Source of the DNA: Druceiella hillmani | Lineage: Eukaryota > Arthropoda > Insecta > Lepidoptera > Hepialidae | Length of the DNA: 64,000 nucleotides | Direction of reading: 5' to 3' | NCBI GenBank assembly: GCA_039881145.1 | Contig: JAYKKI010000029.1 | Location: forward strand, 27,837,501 to 27,901,500 | Part shown: positions 11,950-21,374 of the stretch, piece after piece | Layout of the letters: each line of letters begins with the position of its first letter | Position numbering within the stretch: the stretch's first letter is position 1 | Position numbers and translations under genes: made by a program | Notes under the pieces: model-generated | The model's input: the letters and a program-made list of their open reading frames with translations, nothing else | What the model was told of the DNA's origin: nothing | The model's database searches: none

Positions 11950-14060
11950 TTCAATATTATATCCTTTCGAATTTTTAATATTATTTGGGATTGTCGTATT
12001 AGGATGAGATTTTCCGGATTGGAATTTTTTCTATATCATTTCCTGATACCCGATATCTCTGTACAGTAAGTCACATCAATCTGTTGCTCTAGTACGACGT
12101 GAAAGAAGAACAAACACTTCTGAATTTTTAATATTAGTTGGTATTTTTGCGTCAGTTAGGAAAACATTTCTCAGATTAGAAAACAGCCTATATTATTTCT
12201 TGACCCGCCAACCATTTTTGTGCAGAGAGCCACGTCAATCTGTTATTCTATTGCTACGTTAAAGAAGGACAAATGAACACACTTCTGAATTTTTAATATT
12301 ATTTGGAATTATTATACTAGTCAGGATGACATTTCCCAGGTTGGCAATTTACCTATATCACTTCCTGGTGCACCAACTACATCGGTGCAGCCACTCACGT
12401 CGATTTGTTGCTCCTTTGCGACGTGAAAAAAAGACAAACAAACACACTTCGGAATTTGTTATATTTGTTGGGATTTTTATATTAGTTACGCTGTGCAGAA
12501 ATTCACTTCAATCTGTTGCTTCATTGCGATGTAAAAGAACGACACACAAATATACTTTCGAATTTTTAATATCACTAAAGATTGTGATATTAGTTAGGAT
12601 AGCATTTCTCAGATTCGAAAATACTATATGTTATTTCCTGACCAACCAGCTACCTCCGTGCAGGAAATCACGTCGAGCTATTGATCCATTGCGACATGAA
12701 AGAAGGACAAACAAAGATACTTTCGTATTTTTATTATTTTCTTGGGAGCGTCGTAATAGGTAGAATCAGATTTCTGGGGCTGGCAATTAACCTTTTCATT
12801 TCCTAGGCCGACAACTAATTATATACAGAAAATTACGTTGATCTGTTTCTCCATTACGACGTGAAAGAAGGACAAACAATCACACTTTCGAATTTTTAAT
12901 ATTAGTTGGGATTTTATCACTGGTTAGAATAAGATTCCCGGGTTGGAAAGTAGCTTGTGGCATTTCTCTGTCCGCCCACTATTTATGTGCAGGACAAACA
13001 AATTACTTCCTAATATATAAATTTTGGGATTTCTATACCAGTTAGAATAAGATTCTCCACGTTGGAAAAGAGCCTGTATAATTTCCTGGCTCGCCAACTA
13101 TCTCTGTGCAGAATGCTACGTCGATCTGTTGCTCAATTGCGAAAGAAGAACAAATAAATACACTTTTGAATTTTTAATGTCATTTGGGGTTGTCATATTA
13201 GTGATAATGAAATTTAACGGGTTAATATTTTACTTACGTCATTTCCTGTTCCCTCAACTATCTCCGTATACTAAGTCACGTTGATCTGTTGCTCCGTTGC
13301 AAGGTGAAAGAAGGAAAAAAAACCCTTTCGAATTTTTAATATTAGTTGGGACTATTATTTTAATTAGGAAAAAATTTACTAGATTGTAGTCACTGATAAA
13401 AGTCTATATTACTTCCTGTCCCGCCAACTATCTCTGTGCAGAAAGTCATATCGATATGTTGCTCCATTGCGAAATGAAAAGAGGACTAAAAATACGATAT
13501 TTAATATAAGTTGTGATTGTAATATTAGTTTGGAAGAGATTTCTCGTCTACGTCAGTTTCTGGTCTGCCAACTATTTCTGCGCAGAAAGTAACGCCGATA
13601 TTTTGCTCTGTTGCGTCGTGAAAGAAAGGTAAACAAACAGACTTTTGAATATTTAATATTAGCTATTATTTTTGTTTTAGTAAAAATCATATTTCCCGGG
13701 TTGGAAAGTAGCCTATGTAATTTCCTGACCCGCCAATTATCTCTCTACAGGAAGCCACGTCTATCTCTTGCTCCATTGCGACGTGAAAGATGGATACACA
13801 TATACACTTTTCAATTATTAATGTTGGTCCTATTTGTAGCTTTAGCCAGAATGAGATTTCCCGGATTGAAACGAGGCCTATGTTATTTCCTGGCCCACAA
13901 ACAATCTCTGTGCAGAAAGTCACATTGATCATGGTACAAATAAACACATTTTTGCATTCATGATATTAACTAAGATTATAATATCACTTCAAATGGTATT
14001 TTTTGGAACGAAATGTAGCTTAGGTCATTTCCCGCTGCGCCAACTACTACTGTGTAAAGT
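11950..14060 (+). repeat. 165-bp satellite array, about 13 diverged monomers
   Basis: A marker block resembling CGACGTGAAAGAAGGACAAA recurs near 12094, 12256, 12418, 12528, 12690, 12856, 12993 (truncated), 13138, 13298, 13469, 13612 and 13777, with a degenerate copy near 13930. Full spacing is 160-171 bp, and two monomers carry internal deletions. Each monomer also has AATTTTTAATATTAGTTGGG, then AGATTTCCCGGGTTGGAAA, then CGCCAACTATCTCTGTGCAG. The common monomer is 165 bp, exactly 55 codons, and one plus frame is stop-free in the common sequence. This gives long open stretches such as 12326-12763 (145 codons) and 13611-13928 (105 codons). Individual monomers hold stops, often at positions that look like CGA-to-TGA decay. 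I call it a satellite; a decayed tandem-repeat protein gene is the alternative. Confidence 0.85.
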
Positions 14061-14069
14061 TATAAGATA

Positions 14070-14665
14070 TTTAAAAAAAAACAATCCAAAATGTAAAAAA
14101 ATATAAATGCAAACACGAATTGATATACAAAAAAACAAGCCAAAATACGCAAAAAGTTAATAAACAAAAAGAGTCGCGTAAAGAAAGTTTATAAATAAAG
14201 ACACGAGTGGATAATTTAAAAAAAAACTCAAAACATCCAAAATATTGCAATTGAAAAGGATTAAGTAAAAAATATAAATACAAACGCGAATGGATAATTT
14301 AAAAAAAAACCCAAAACATCCAAAATTTTATAAAAAAAAATATAAACACAAACACGAATTGGTATAAAAAAAACCAACCAAAGGTTCCAAAAAATTAATA
14401 AGCAAAAAGGGTCTCGTAAATAGTTTATAAATAAAAATACAAATGATTAATTAAAAAAAATTAACCCAAAACATTAAAAACTGAGTAAGTAAAAAGGATT
14501 ATGAAAACAAAAATAACTACAAACACGAACTGATTTAAAAAAAACAAACTCAAAATGTCCAAAAATGTTATAAGCAAAATAAATATCACATGGAAAATGA
14601 TTATAAATACATACACAACTTAATATAAAAAAAGACAACCCAAAAAAATCCGTAAGTATCGCGAG
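14070..14665. repeat. A-rich tandem repeat, about 85 bp, seven degenerate copies
   Basis: The motif TATAAATACAAACACGAATTG-like followed by poly-A and CCCAAAACATCCAAAA recurs near 14102, 14190, 14273, 14341, 14427, 14511 and 14603 (spacing 68-92 bp). It abuts the 165-bp satellite but shares no sequence with it. Confidence 0.8.
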
Positions 14666-14839
14666 CTACAATATAAATTCTGAAATACACAAAGTATTTC
14701 AAAATATTTATTCCATTCAATATATAATGCATAGTCTTCAATGTCCTACCAAAAAATGTCAAAATAACATTCCACGATATTAAAACACAGATCCAAACCA
14801 AAGATAAAATTAATTTAATTATATCGCTTTTAATTTTAC

Positions 14840-14975
14840 TGTTTTTGAGCGGGCGGGAAAACAGGCGATATAAGTCCGACTAGCACCGCTCTTCAGCGCA
14901 CTGTCGGTTTGCACACGAGTAAAAGAGAAACAATAGACATCGCCAAAACGCGTTTTCATATTCGAGAGAAATAAT
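14840..14975. other. Unexplained GC-richer island
   Basis: Between the A-rich array and the copia LTR the sequence contains GAGCGGGCGGGAAAACAGG and CACCGCTCTTCAGCGCACTG, much richer in CpG than its surroundings. I find no open frame or terminal repeat. It may be a promoter or a terminal piece of an element, but nothing decides this. Confidence 0.3.
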
Positions 14976-15359
14976 GTGTTTTACTTTTTGAATCTTATTT
15001 ACTTTATTAAAAATTTAAAAAAAGAAACAAATTTTTTAATAAGACGTTGTTCACGTATTTTTAATTATATTCATAAAGTGTTATAAATAACGGAGTTAAT
15101 TTGGTTTAAAAATTATATCATGAGATGTTTTTGGATTTTTTTCAGGTATAAAAGAAATATTGTCAGGAATAACATATATTCGTGGCAAAATATTGTAAAG
15201 GAGAACATTGTTTCGTGGCAATAAATTTAGTATATTTTGTAAAAAATTGTTTTAAATAAGCTCAATTTGGTGTTATCAGCTGTCATAAATTAATGTTATA
15301 CAATAATAAGGCGTTATCAGCGCCTTAACAAGCACCTTGTCAAACGTTATAAATCAAAT

Positions 15360-15582
15360 TTAATTTCTGTTGAATTTTTTTTATTTATGGTAACGTCGCC
15401 CCTTCCTCCATAGTCTATGGTAGAGGTTATATAAGCCCCAGCTCCGTCATGGTACTTCTTTCTTCTCTGTTCATTAACATCAAGAGTTGCAGTGTCCACT
15501 TTTCCGGATTCCTTATTCAGAATTCCTTAACCAGATCTCAACAATCACCCACGCGATTTCACCAGCAAAAAATAATTCGACA
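15360..15582 (+). repeat. 5' LTR of copia copy 2
   Basis: It aligns with 19235-19446: TTATGGTAACGTCGCCCCTTCC against TTATGGTAATGTCGCCCTTCC, AGTCTATGGTAG in both, GAGTTGCAGTG against GAGTTACGGTG, and TTTCACCAGC in both. It ends in CA at 15582. A TATA-like TTATATAA sits at about 15427 with CTCCGTCATGG downstream, a likely polymerase II core promoter. Confidence 0.85.
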
Positions 15583-15584
15583 GA

Positions 15585-15598
15585 TTATTGGCCCAGTA
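15585..15598 (+). promoter_or_regulatory. Primer-binding site of copia copy 2
   Basis: TTATTGGCCCAGTA directly follows the LTR. Compared with TTATGGGCCCAG (complement of the initiator tRNA-Met anticodon arm, the half-tRNA primer known for Drosophila copia) it has one change. Confidence 0.65.
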
Positions 15599-15725
15599 GT
15601 ATTAGTGTCAAAAAAACAGTACAATATTTAAAAGAAAAGTGAGCTGTTAGAACATCATAACCTATGACGTGAACTGTCAAATCATTAGCATCAAAAGGCA
15701 AGATAAAATATCTTCAAACAATTGA

Positions 15726-16250
15726 TTGATGTTAATTGAAAAATTAACGGATCGTTACAATTATTCTACGTGGAAGTTTGCTGCAAAAAATTACCTTCAA
15801 CGCGAGGAATTGTGGGATTGTGTCGAACGCAGTGAAACAGTTAATTTAAAAGGCAGTTTAAAAACGAGAACAGAAATTATCTTGCTAATTAACACATCGA
15901 TTTATGTTCAGTTTCAAGACACTGGGACTTCAAAGTAAGGCTCGAACAATCTGGTATGTGCCTGCGGCAACTCTGGCCTCATACGCCCCATTAGGTTGCG
16001 AGTATATTTGTGTACTATAATTCTTGCGGAATGTCAAATGTAGGAGACTATAATAACGGAATTATCACCACGGCGCTTAAAATTTATAATATACTCTTTT
16101 TGGTAGATGAGCAATGACGGGGAACACTGCTACTCTCAGGTTTAACGGAATCGTATAAGCCAATGATCATGGGATCGAGAGCTCGGAAATTTAATGAAGG
16201 TTCAGCCAATGCAAAATTCCTGAAAGAAACTAATACGGCTATCTTTTAAA
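15726..16250 (+). pseudogene. copia gag remnant (copy 2)
   Basis: The open stretch from 15726 begins with IEKLTDRYNYSTWKFAAKNY followed by LQREELWDCVE, the typical N-terminus of insect copia capsid protein (a 'LxGxNYxxWKFxM' block). It stops after about 70 codons. Further capsid sequence follows in other frames, including LLLSGLTESYKPMIMG near 16125. Capsid protein assembles the virus-like particle. No zinc knuckle or protease could be traced between here and the integrase piece, so that part appears to be deleted. Confidence 0.85.
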
Positions 16251-16389
16251 TACAAGGGTTCAAAGATCACAAAAGTACTGAACTTTTTACAGTAGAACAT
16301 TTGCAGTCCGACGGAAACCACGTCGCTCGATGGGCAAAATCTTTTTGACGTTCAAAGGCGATTGCTCAAAAAAGGTCTTTGTTTACTTC

Positions 16390-16720
16390 CTACGGAGGAT
16401 CTCTGAAGTATTAGAAAAATTCAAAGAATTTAAAAAAATACAAGCCGATCATCAATTTAATAGTAAAATTAATGTCTCCGTACAGACAACGGACTCAAAT
16501 ATATAAATAGAGACTTTGATAATTCATAAAAAGGAATTATAATTCGTTAAATCTGACGGAATGGAAAGTGATAGCCGAGCACATCCCGTCTTCGGAGGAC
16601 TCCCAAAGTACATCAATAGTGACAAACATATCCACAGACTGCAAGTATGGTGGAGAAGATACATCTCAGAACATGTCCTCGTTAAGTAGGAGCTCATATC
16701 TACCAAACACAAAAACTAAG
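16390..16720 (+). pseudogene. copia integrase piece and linker (copy 2)
   Basis: VLEKFKEFKKIQADHQFN (about 16408-16461) and, after a frameshift, RTDNGLKYINRDFDN-like codons (about 16487-16525) match the catalytic core of copia integrase, where the RTDNG aspartate is the second catalytic acid. The first catalytic acid and the C-terminal half are missing. The following linker (about 16555-16690) shares a 'GGLPKYINSDKHIHRLQVW'-type stretch with copy 1. Confidence 0.75.
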
Positions 16721-16799
16721 AATTGAACACCGTTCAACATAACATTGAGAACAAGAAAGAAACTCATCCAATATGATCACAGAAAATAGTTACCTTTAT

Positions 16800-17510
16800 A
16801 ATAACGAAGGTTTGTTTGACAACACATCGCTTAACTACAGAAAAGTAATTAAATCAGCTAACTTCGAACACTGGAAGATGTTACTTGTGAGAAAGCCTTA
16901 AAATGTTAAACTAACGGGACGTAAATAGATATTCCGCGTCAAAGGCGAGCCAATAAGTCTTTGGTACAAGTCACGACTCTGTGTATACACAAACCAAAGG
17001 CATCGACTCTGGCGAAATTTTCTCACCCAAAGTCAGGTATGATTCCATATACTTATTACTTTGTATAGCCGCTCATAGAAACCTTAAGATGATAGAATTT
17101 GACATCACTACTGCATTTTTATATGGTGTTCTACAAGAAATTATTTACAGGACTTCACCTGAAGTGCTGAAATGTGAACCGGATAAAGTAGGTATGTAAA
17201 TGGAATGAATCACTCTTCAGATTAAAATAGGCATACAGATGCTGGAAGGCACGATTTAACTTAGTATTAAACAAGCACAACTTTACAAGAAGTGGAGCTG
17301 ATCAATATATATTTATATATAGGACAAGTCGGCGAACACAAATGTTACCTTTGTCTCTACATTGATGATGGACTGCTATTCTCAAAAGAGAAACATACCC
17401 TATGTAGGGTAAATAAAGTACTCTGTCAAGGGGTTTGTTGACATGAAAATAGAGGAACGCAGCAGCTTCGTTTTGGTTCATCAAACTAAATACTTTTAAA
17501 AATGGCTGAG
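16800..17510 (+). pseudogene. copia reverse transcriptase remnant (copy 2)
   Basis: The clearest coding remnant in the window. NYRKVIKSANFEHWKMLL (about 16834) is the N-terminal 'YxEAxxSxxxxxW' block. An open stretch at 16981-17199 gives YTQTKGIDSGEIFSPKVRYD, then LLLCIAAHRNLKMIEFDITT and AFLYG, the canonical copia palm region. The catalytic motif YIDDG lies at 17358-17372 (copia usually has YVDD). Reverse transcriptase copies the element RNA into DNA. Stops and frame changes separate the blocks, so no functional protein is possible. Confidence 0.9.
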
Positions 17511-17639
17511 ATCTTTTAACAATTCCTGAGATTGCTGAAATTTAACATCAAGTCCATCCTTCCAACGCCAATCCAATTAGTGTTTCTGTCGACCCCCATG
17601 TAAGACTACAAAAGGAAGAATGTCAAACTAAGAAGTATA

Positions 17640-18237
17640 TCAATGGAGTCTATGCAACAACTGTACGTAGACTAAACATCATATTTTCCGTGAGCCAAAT
17701 GAGCTTATATCTCCAGTATTATAGCGAATTGCACTGGAACGTACTTAAAAAAATACTGAGAACCAACAGTTCACTAACCTAGGACTTGAACTGCGTTACC
17801 CACGTAATCCAAACATAACAGATTTAATAGGCTGCAATGACGCAGAATATGCCAAAGATATTGAAACTAGACGCTTTGTTACTGTTTACCCTTTTCTGAC
17901 GAATGGTCCCATCGTCACTTGGTCAAGGCAGCGATAGCCAACTCCAGGGCTAGAATACTACAGAAGCAGAGTTCTTAGCAGCCTGTGCAGGGCAATATGG
18001 TTGAAGCAGTTATTGTGAGCTTAGTGATTTTAATCACAAGACTGCGTTTAAATATACATCACAAGTGTGACAAAAAAGGTGAGTTTCACAAAGGATGTAC
18101 AGATACAGACATTAAATACAAATTTGTATCTAAGAATCTACATGAAAACACTATAGATTTGAATTATGCAAGTACAATTCATCAATATGCAGACATCCTC
18201 TCAAAAGCTCGTCCAAAAGAAAATTTATGTTAATAAA
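17640..18237 (+). pseudogene. copia RNase H remnant (copy 2)
   Basis: Blocks in order: YSELHWNVLKKILR-like residues near 17720, a GLELRYPRN / LIGCNDAEYAKDIETRR block at about 17783-17877 (the family's 'GYCDADYAxDxxxRRS' motif with its catalytic aspartate), TNGPIVTWSRQR near 17904, EAEFLAACAG near 17960 across a shift, and an open end at 17985-18233. That end holds DIKYKFVSKNLHENTIDLNY and IHQYADILSKARP, the C-terminal signature. RNase H removes the RNA strand during reverse transcription. Confidence 0.85.
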
Positions 18238-18370
18238 AGAAGGAATCGAAATGTCAGTGTAATTTTATTAATACAGCTAAAATAACGTTAACTGTTTGCC
18301 AATCTAAAATGTATGCTATATACTTGTTTATTTGAACTTTATTATTAATCAACACTAGGCACATTAAGCT

Positions 18371-18413
18371 CCGTCAAAAATGTATCTATGTGAGAACAGA
18401 TACATTTTGACGG
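18371..18413. repeat. Near-perfect hairpin, 16-17-bp arms
   Basis: CCGTCAAAAATGTATCT (18371-18387) pairs with AGATACATTTTGACGG (18398-18413) apart from one extra A, around a 10-base loop. Confidence 0.8.
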
Positions 18414-18419
18414 AATCTA

Positions 18420-19075
18420 AATGTAAAAGAAAAACCTAAATGTAAAATTAAAAGCTTAGGTTAATATAGGAGATAAAATGTAAAAAGTAAAATAAAACAT
18501 TTAAATTGTAAAGTGTAAACCACTAAATGTAAAACAAAAGGAAAAGGTAAAGCGTAAAATCCCGAGTGTAAAACTAAAAGCTTACATAAGCATAAGTAAT
18601 ATAGAAGGTAAAATGTAAAGTTTCAAGCCCTAAATGTAAAGCTGAAAGCTTAGGCGATATAAAATGTAAAAGAACAAAAAATGTAAAACTTATATGTAGA
18701 GCTCAAACTTAGGTAAAATTAGTTGCATATCCTTGTCTATAATTAGAAATGCAAAGTAATAAATTTATGTGTAAAGCTCAAACTTAGGAAAAGTTAGAAG
18801 CATATCTCTGTGCATATTTGTAAATGTGAAATGCCTAATATCACATACATAAAGTCTAAACTCAAGAAAAGTTAGTTATATGACGCTATGCATAGTTGTA
18901 AACGTGAAACATTAAATATATATGTAAATTCTAAACTTAGAAATGCTAGTTGTTTTATACTATACGCATATAAACTTAAATAATAATAAACTTAAGAATG
19001 TTAGTTGAATATCATTGCGCGCAGTTGTAAATGTGAAATTGTTGTGTTAGGCTAGTTGCACATCTTTGTGTGTTA
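18420..19075. repeat. Degenerate tandem repeat, about 73 bp, inside the copia 3' region
   Basis: A unit built on AAACTTAGGAAAAGTTAGTTGCATAT, then TTTGTGCATAGTTGTAAATG recurs near 18708, 18780, 18856, 18931 and 18988, with a last partial near 19046. Upstream (18420-18700), simpler AATGTAAAA / AAAGCTTAGG blocks repeat irregularly. It lies between the RNase H end and the 3' LTR, so it is either part of the element's untranslated 3' region or a later expansion. Confidence 0.7.
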
Positions 19076-19234
19076 TGCGATTACGTTAAAAGGTCTTCAG
19101 AATCATTTAAAACACATTAAGTGTGGAGACCAGTCAAATAAAAATTAGTGCTAATATGGGTATACTTAGAATATGGTTCAAAATGTAACTAAAACAGAAA
19201 TTTTTATCGGACAGGAAGTTTTTAATTAAGTTCT

Positions 19235-19446
19235 ATGTAACTGCTGAATATTTTTGGTTATGGTAATGTCGCCCTTCCTGCGTAGTCTATGGTAGGGGAT
19301 ATATAATCCACAACTCAGTCATTACACTTCCTCTTTTCTATGTTCCTTAACATCAAGAGTTACGGTGGCTATTTGTCCGGATTCCCAATCCAGAAATATC
19401 TTAACAATCACATACTCGATTTCACCAGCGCGGGAATAATTCAACA
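19235..19446 (+). repeat. 3' LTR of copia copy 2
   Basis: Counterpart of 15360-15582, ending in AATAATTCAACA. TATATAA at about 19298 followed by ACTCAGTCATTAC contains an arthropod initiator-like TCAGT. Confidence 0.85.
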
Positions 19447-19778
19447 CTTTCAACAGGAAATAAGTAATTTTGAAAGCAATTACAAATCCAAAATATATTT
19501 TGTGAATTTTGAAATAGGGTTGAGTATATGAAATCTTACATAGGAAAACATTTACCTTATTTGTTCGTAATAACAAATTACAATTTTAGTTTTTTACATA
19601 ATTTGTCTACTTTTGGATTGCGTTTTCTAGACATTTTTGAAATTCGAGGTCACACGGCCCGTACCAGGCTAGGTCAATCGCATTCTTCATTCTATGACAC
19701 TGGTTATTTGAAATTATTTTCCCAAGATTTTTTCATATTTTTAAGCGGTGCTTTTTTCTAATTATTAGATTACTTGAA

Positions 19779-19843
<65 letters not shown>

Positions 19844-20175
19844 TCGCCACTTCAATCCGTAATAGAGCATATTGGGTAGGGTAGATTGCAATGCACCAAT
19901 TTTTTTTAAAATCATACCACTTTATTCTGACACAAAATGTTTCGTAAGTCATTAACACACAAATGCACTAACTTATACATTTTATTTCGATAAACGTAAG
20001 ATATTTGGCAATATTGTATAATTACCCTTCTTTGCCAGCGTGGTGAATTTGACTTTTCTCATTTGCGTCGTTTTAGAAAAAGTGGTAAAAAAAGGAAAAG
20101 TATAAAAGAATTCAATTTCACGATCAAACTCATTTACAAAATTATTGTCATTTGAAAATCTTTAACCACCATCCA
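19447..20175. other. Spacer with one (TA)n array
   Basis: Apart from the TA array there is a short less AT-rich segment (about 19640-19700, GGTCACACGGCCCGTACCAG). It lies in a 77-codon frame (19528-19761) with no recognisable domain. Confidence 0.4.
19781..19839. repeat. (TA)n microsatellite
   Basis: About 29 uninterrupted AT dinucleotides. Confidence 0.95.
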
Positions 20176-20182
20176 TAATTGT

Positions 20183-20388
20183 CGTCGCCGTGGTGTGTTG
20201 GGTTGATCACAAGGCATACGACCTGTGTCGACGCGGTGCACCGCGGAGACCCGGGTTCGATTCCCGGCCGTTCGTCGAGCGGGGCTGGACGGGTGTTATG
20301 GTTGGCTGTAAGAGATTGCTCACGTAGCAATAAGTCCGCCATATGTATCAATTAGATACATTAAAGTAGATAAATAAATAAATAAATA
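20183..20388 (+). mobile_element. tRNA-derived SINE, best-preserved copy
   Basis: The head GCCGTGGTGTGTTGGGTTGA holds the A-box region, and CCCGGGTTCGATTCCCGG (about 20251-20268) is a B box inside a perfect T-stem-like hairpin. The tRNA-unrelated body contains GCGGGGCTGG and GCCATATGTATCAATTAG, then TAAATAAATAAATAAATAA ends the element. A likely imperfect target duplication is ATAATTG before and ATAATTTG after. It shares head, body and tail with the 1455-1608 copy and is the least decayed of the three copies. Confidence 0.85.
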
Positions 20389-20399
20389 ATTTGCCCAAA

Positions 20400-20504
20400 T
20401 AATTAAAATGATAAAAAATTAAATAATCAGTTTTTAAAATAAACTTATCGGAATAACTATTAATACAATGTTTTTTTCATTTGCCATGTAGATGAATTTT
20501 TATT
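20400..20504. other. AT-rich spacer
   Basis: Nothing recognised. Confidence 0.4.
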
Positions 20505-21370
20505 TGCTTTCTATTAGTAATATTACTTTAATTTTAATTGCGGTTTCAAATATTTATGAATTATTTATTATTTAATGTGGCAACTCTCTCGCGTGTCATT
20601 TAAACTGAGAACGTGAACTGCGGTTCGAATCTTTGTGAAGCGATAATTCTTGTTTTTTGAAATGTGGATTTGTGTTTATTTTTTTTCAAAAGTGGATTTT
20701 TGCGTGTCAGGAATCAGGGAATATATCGTTTTTTAGAGCAAGCGAATATTTTAGGATATACAGAATGAATGACAATACTGGGGAAACACTGTGTACTGTG
20801 TACTGTGCTGTTTCGGAATAGGACTTAAAATTTAGGTAAGTACATTACATTCTAAAACAAAATAATTCAAATCAGTTTTATTGTGTACGCGTGCGCGAAG
20901 TAATCAATGAACGTTAGTAATTTCTAAAAACATTGTATAACAGCGCAGGTATTTTGTAAACGAATTAATAATAAAATGAGAAATTAACCATAAATTTATA
21001 GAGTTGAGCGCAATATTTCGCTGATTTTCTAGTTATTATCATTGCATATTTAAGTAAAGTTTGCATATGTAATTAAAAGTGAAATGTATGCTTGTTTTCT
21101 AGTTTTTTTTTAAATGATTATTTAAAATAAATGAATGATATAATAATAAAATGAATGATACATTAACATTAGACGTTGCGAAACTGACGTTCACGCTATT
21201 ATTCATGGGGTGCAAATTTGCGTGCAATTATGATCACATACATCATACTTTAGTTATTTTATAAAGTATTATTTTATAAAAAATAACATTTGGCTGGATT
21301 CCATATGATTAATGGGACAAGTGGTTGAAGCTGCCAACTTTAGTTTATTTCCATTATATACTCAATTTTG
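20505..21370 (+). repeat. Dispersed segment, copy A (pairs with 43035-43925)
   Basis: Anchors shared with copy B, in the same order and orientation: TTATTTATTATTTAATGTGG then CAACTCTC (about 20571), ACTTAAAATTTAGGTAAGT (about 20823) and AAAATAACATTTGGCTGGAT, then CATATGATTAATGGGACAAG (about 21288). The TTTAG|GTAAGT at 20835/20836 has splice-donor form. The DNA between anchors is diverged. The unit may be an old transposable element or a duplicated promoter plus untranslated first exon; no open frame is shared. Confidence 0.6.
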
Positions 21371-21374
21371 TATT

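Larger units (their letters stand above)
15360..19446 (+). mobile_element. Ty1/copia LTR retrotransposon, copy 2, with both LTRs
   Basis: This is the better copy of the family. It has a 5' LTR (about 15360-15582), a primer site (15585-15598), gag (15726-16250), integrase (about 16400-16530), linker and reverse transcriptase (about 16800-17500), RNase H (about 17640-18235), a repeat-rich 3' region and a 3' LTR (about 19235-19446). The order integrase before reverse transcriptase defines Ty1/copia. All domains read on the plus strand across stops and shifts, so the element is dead. The LTRs differ by many substitutions, implying an old insertion. The outer 5' edges of the LTRs are uncertain because similarity fades upstream of 15360 and 19235. 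Confidence 0.88.

Noticed and set aside
13687..13947. 86-codon minus frame in the satellite
   Set aside because: In the common monomer this minus frame has stops; the plus frame is the consistently open one.
11950..14060. CRISPR-like array
   Set aside because: Units are 165 bp, adjoining and diverged throughout, without the alternation of constant repeats and unique spacers. The context is eukaryotic.
20193..20268. tRNA gene suggested by the perfect B box and T-stem-like hairpin
   Set aside because: The sequence lacks a usable acceptor and anticodon arm, shares its head and body with other SINE copies, and ends in an (AAAT)n tail.
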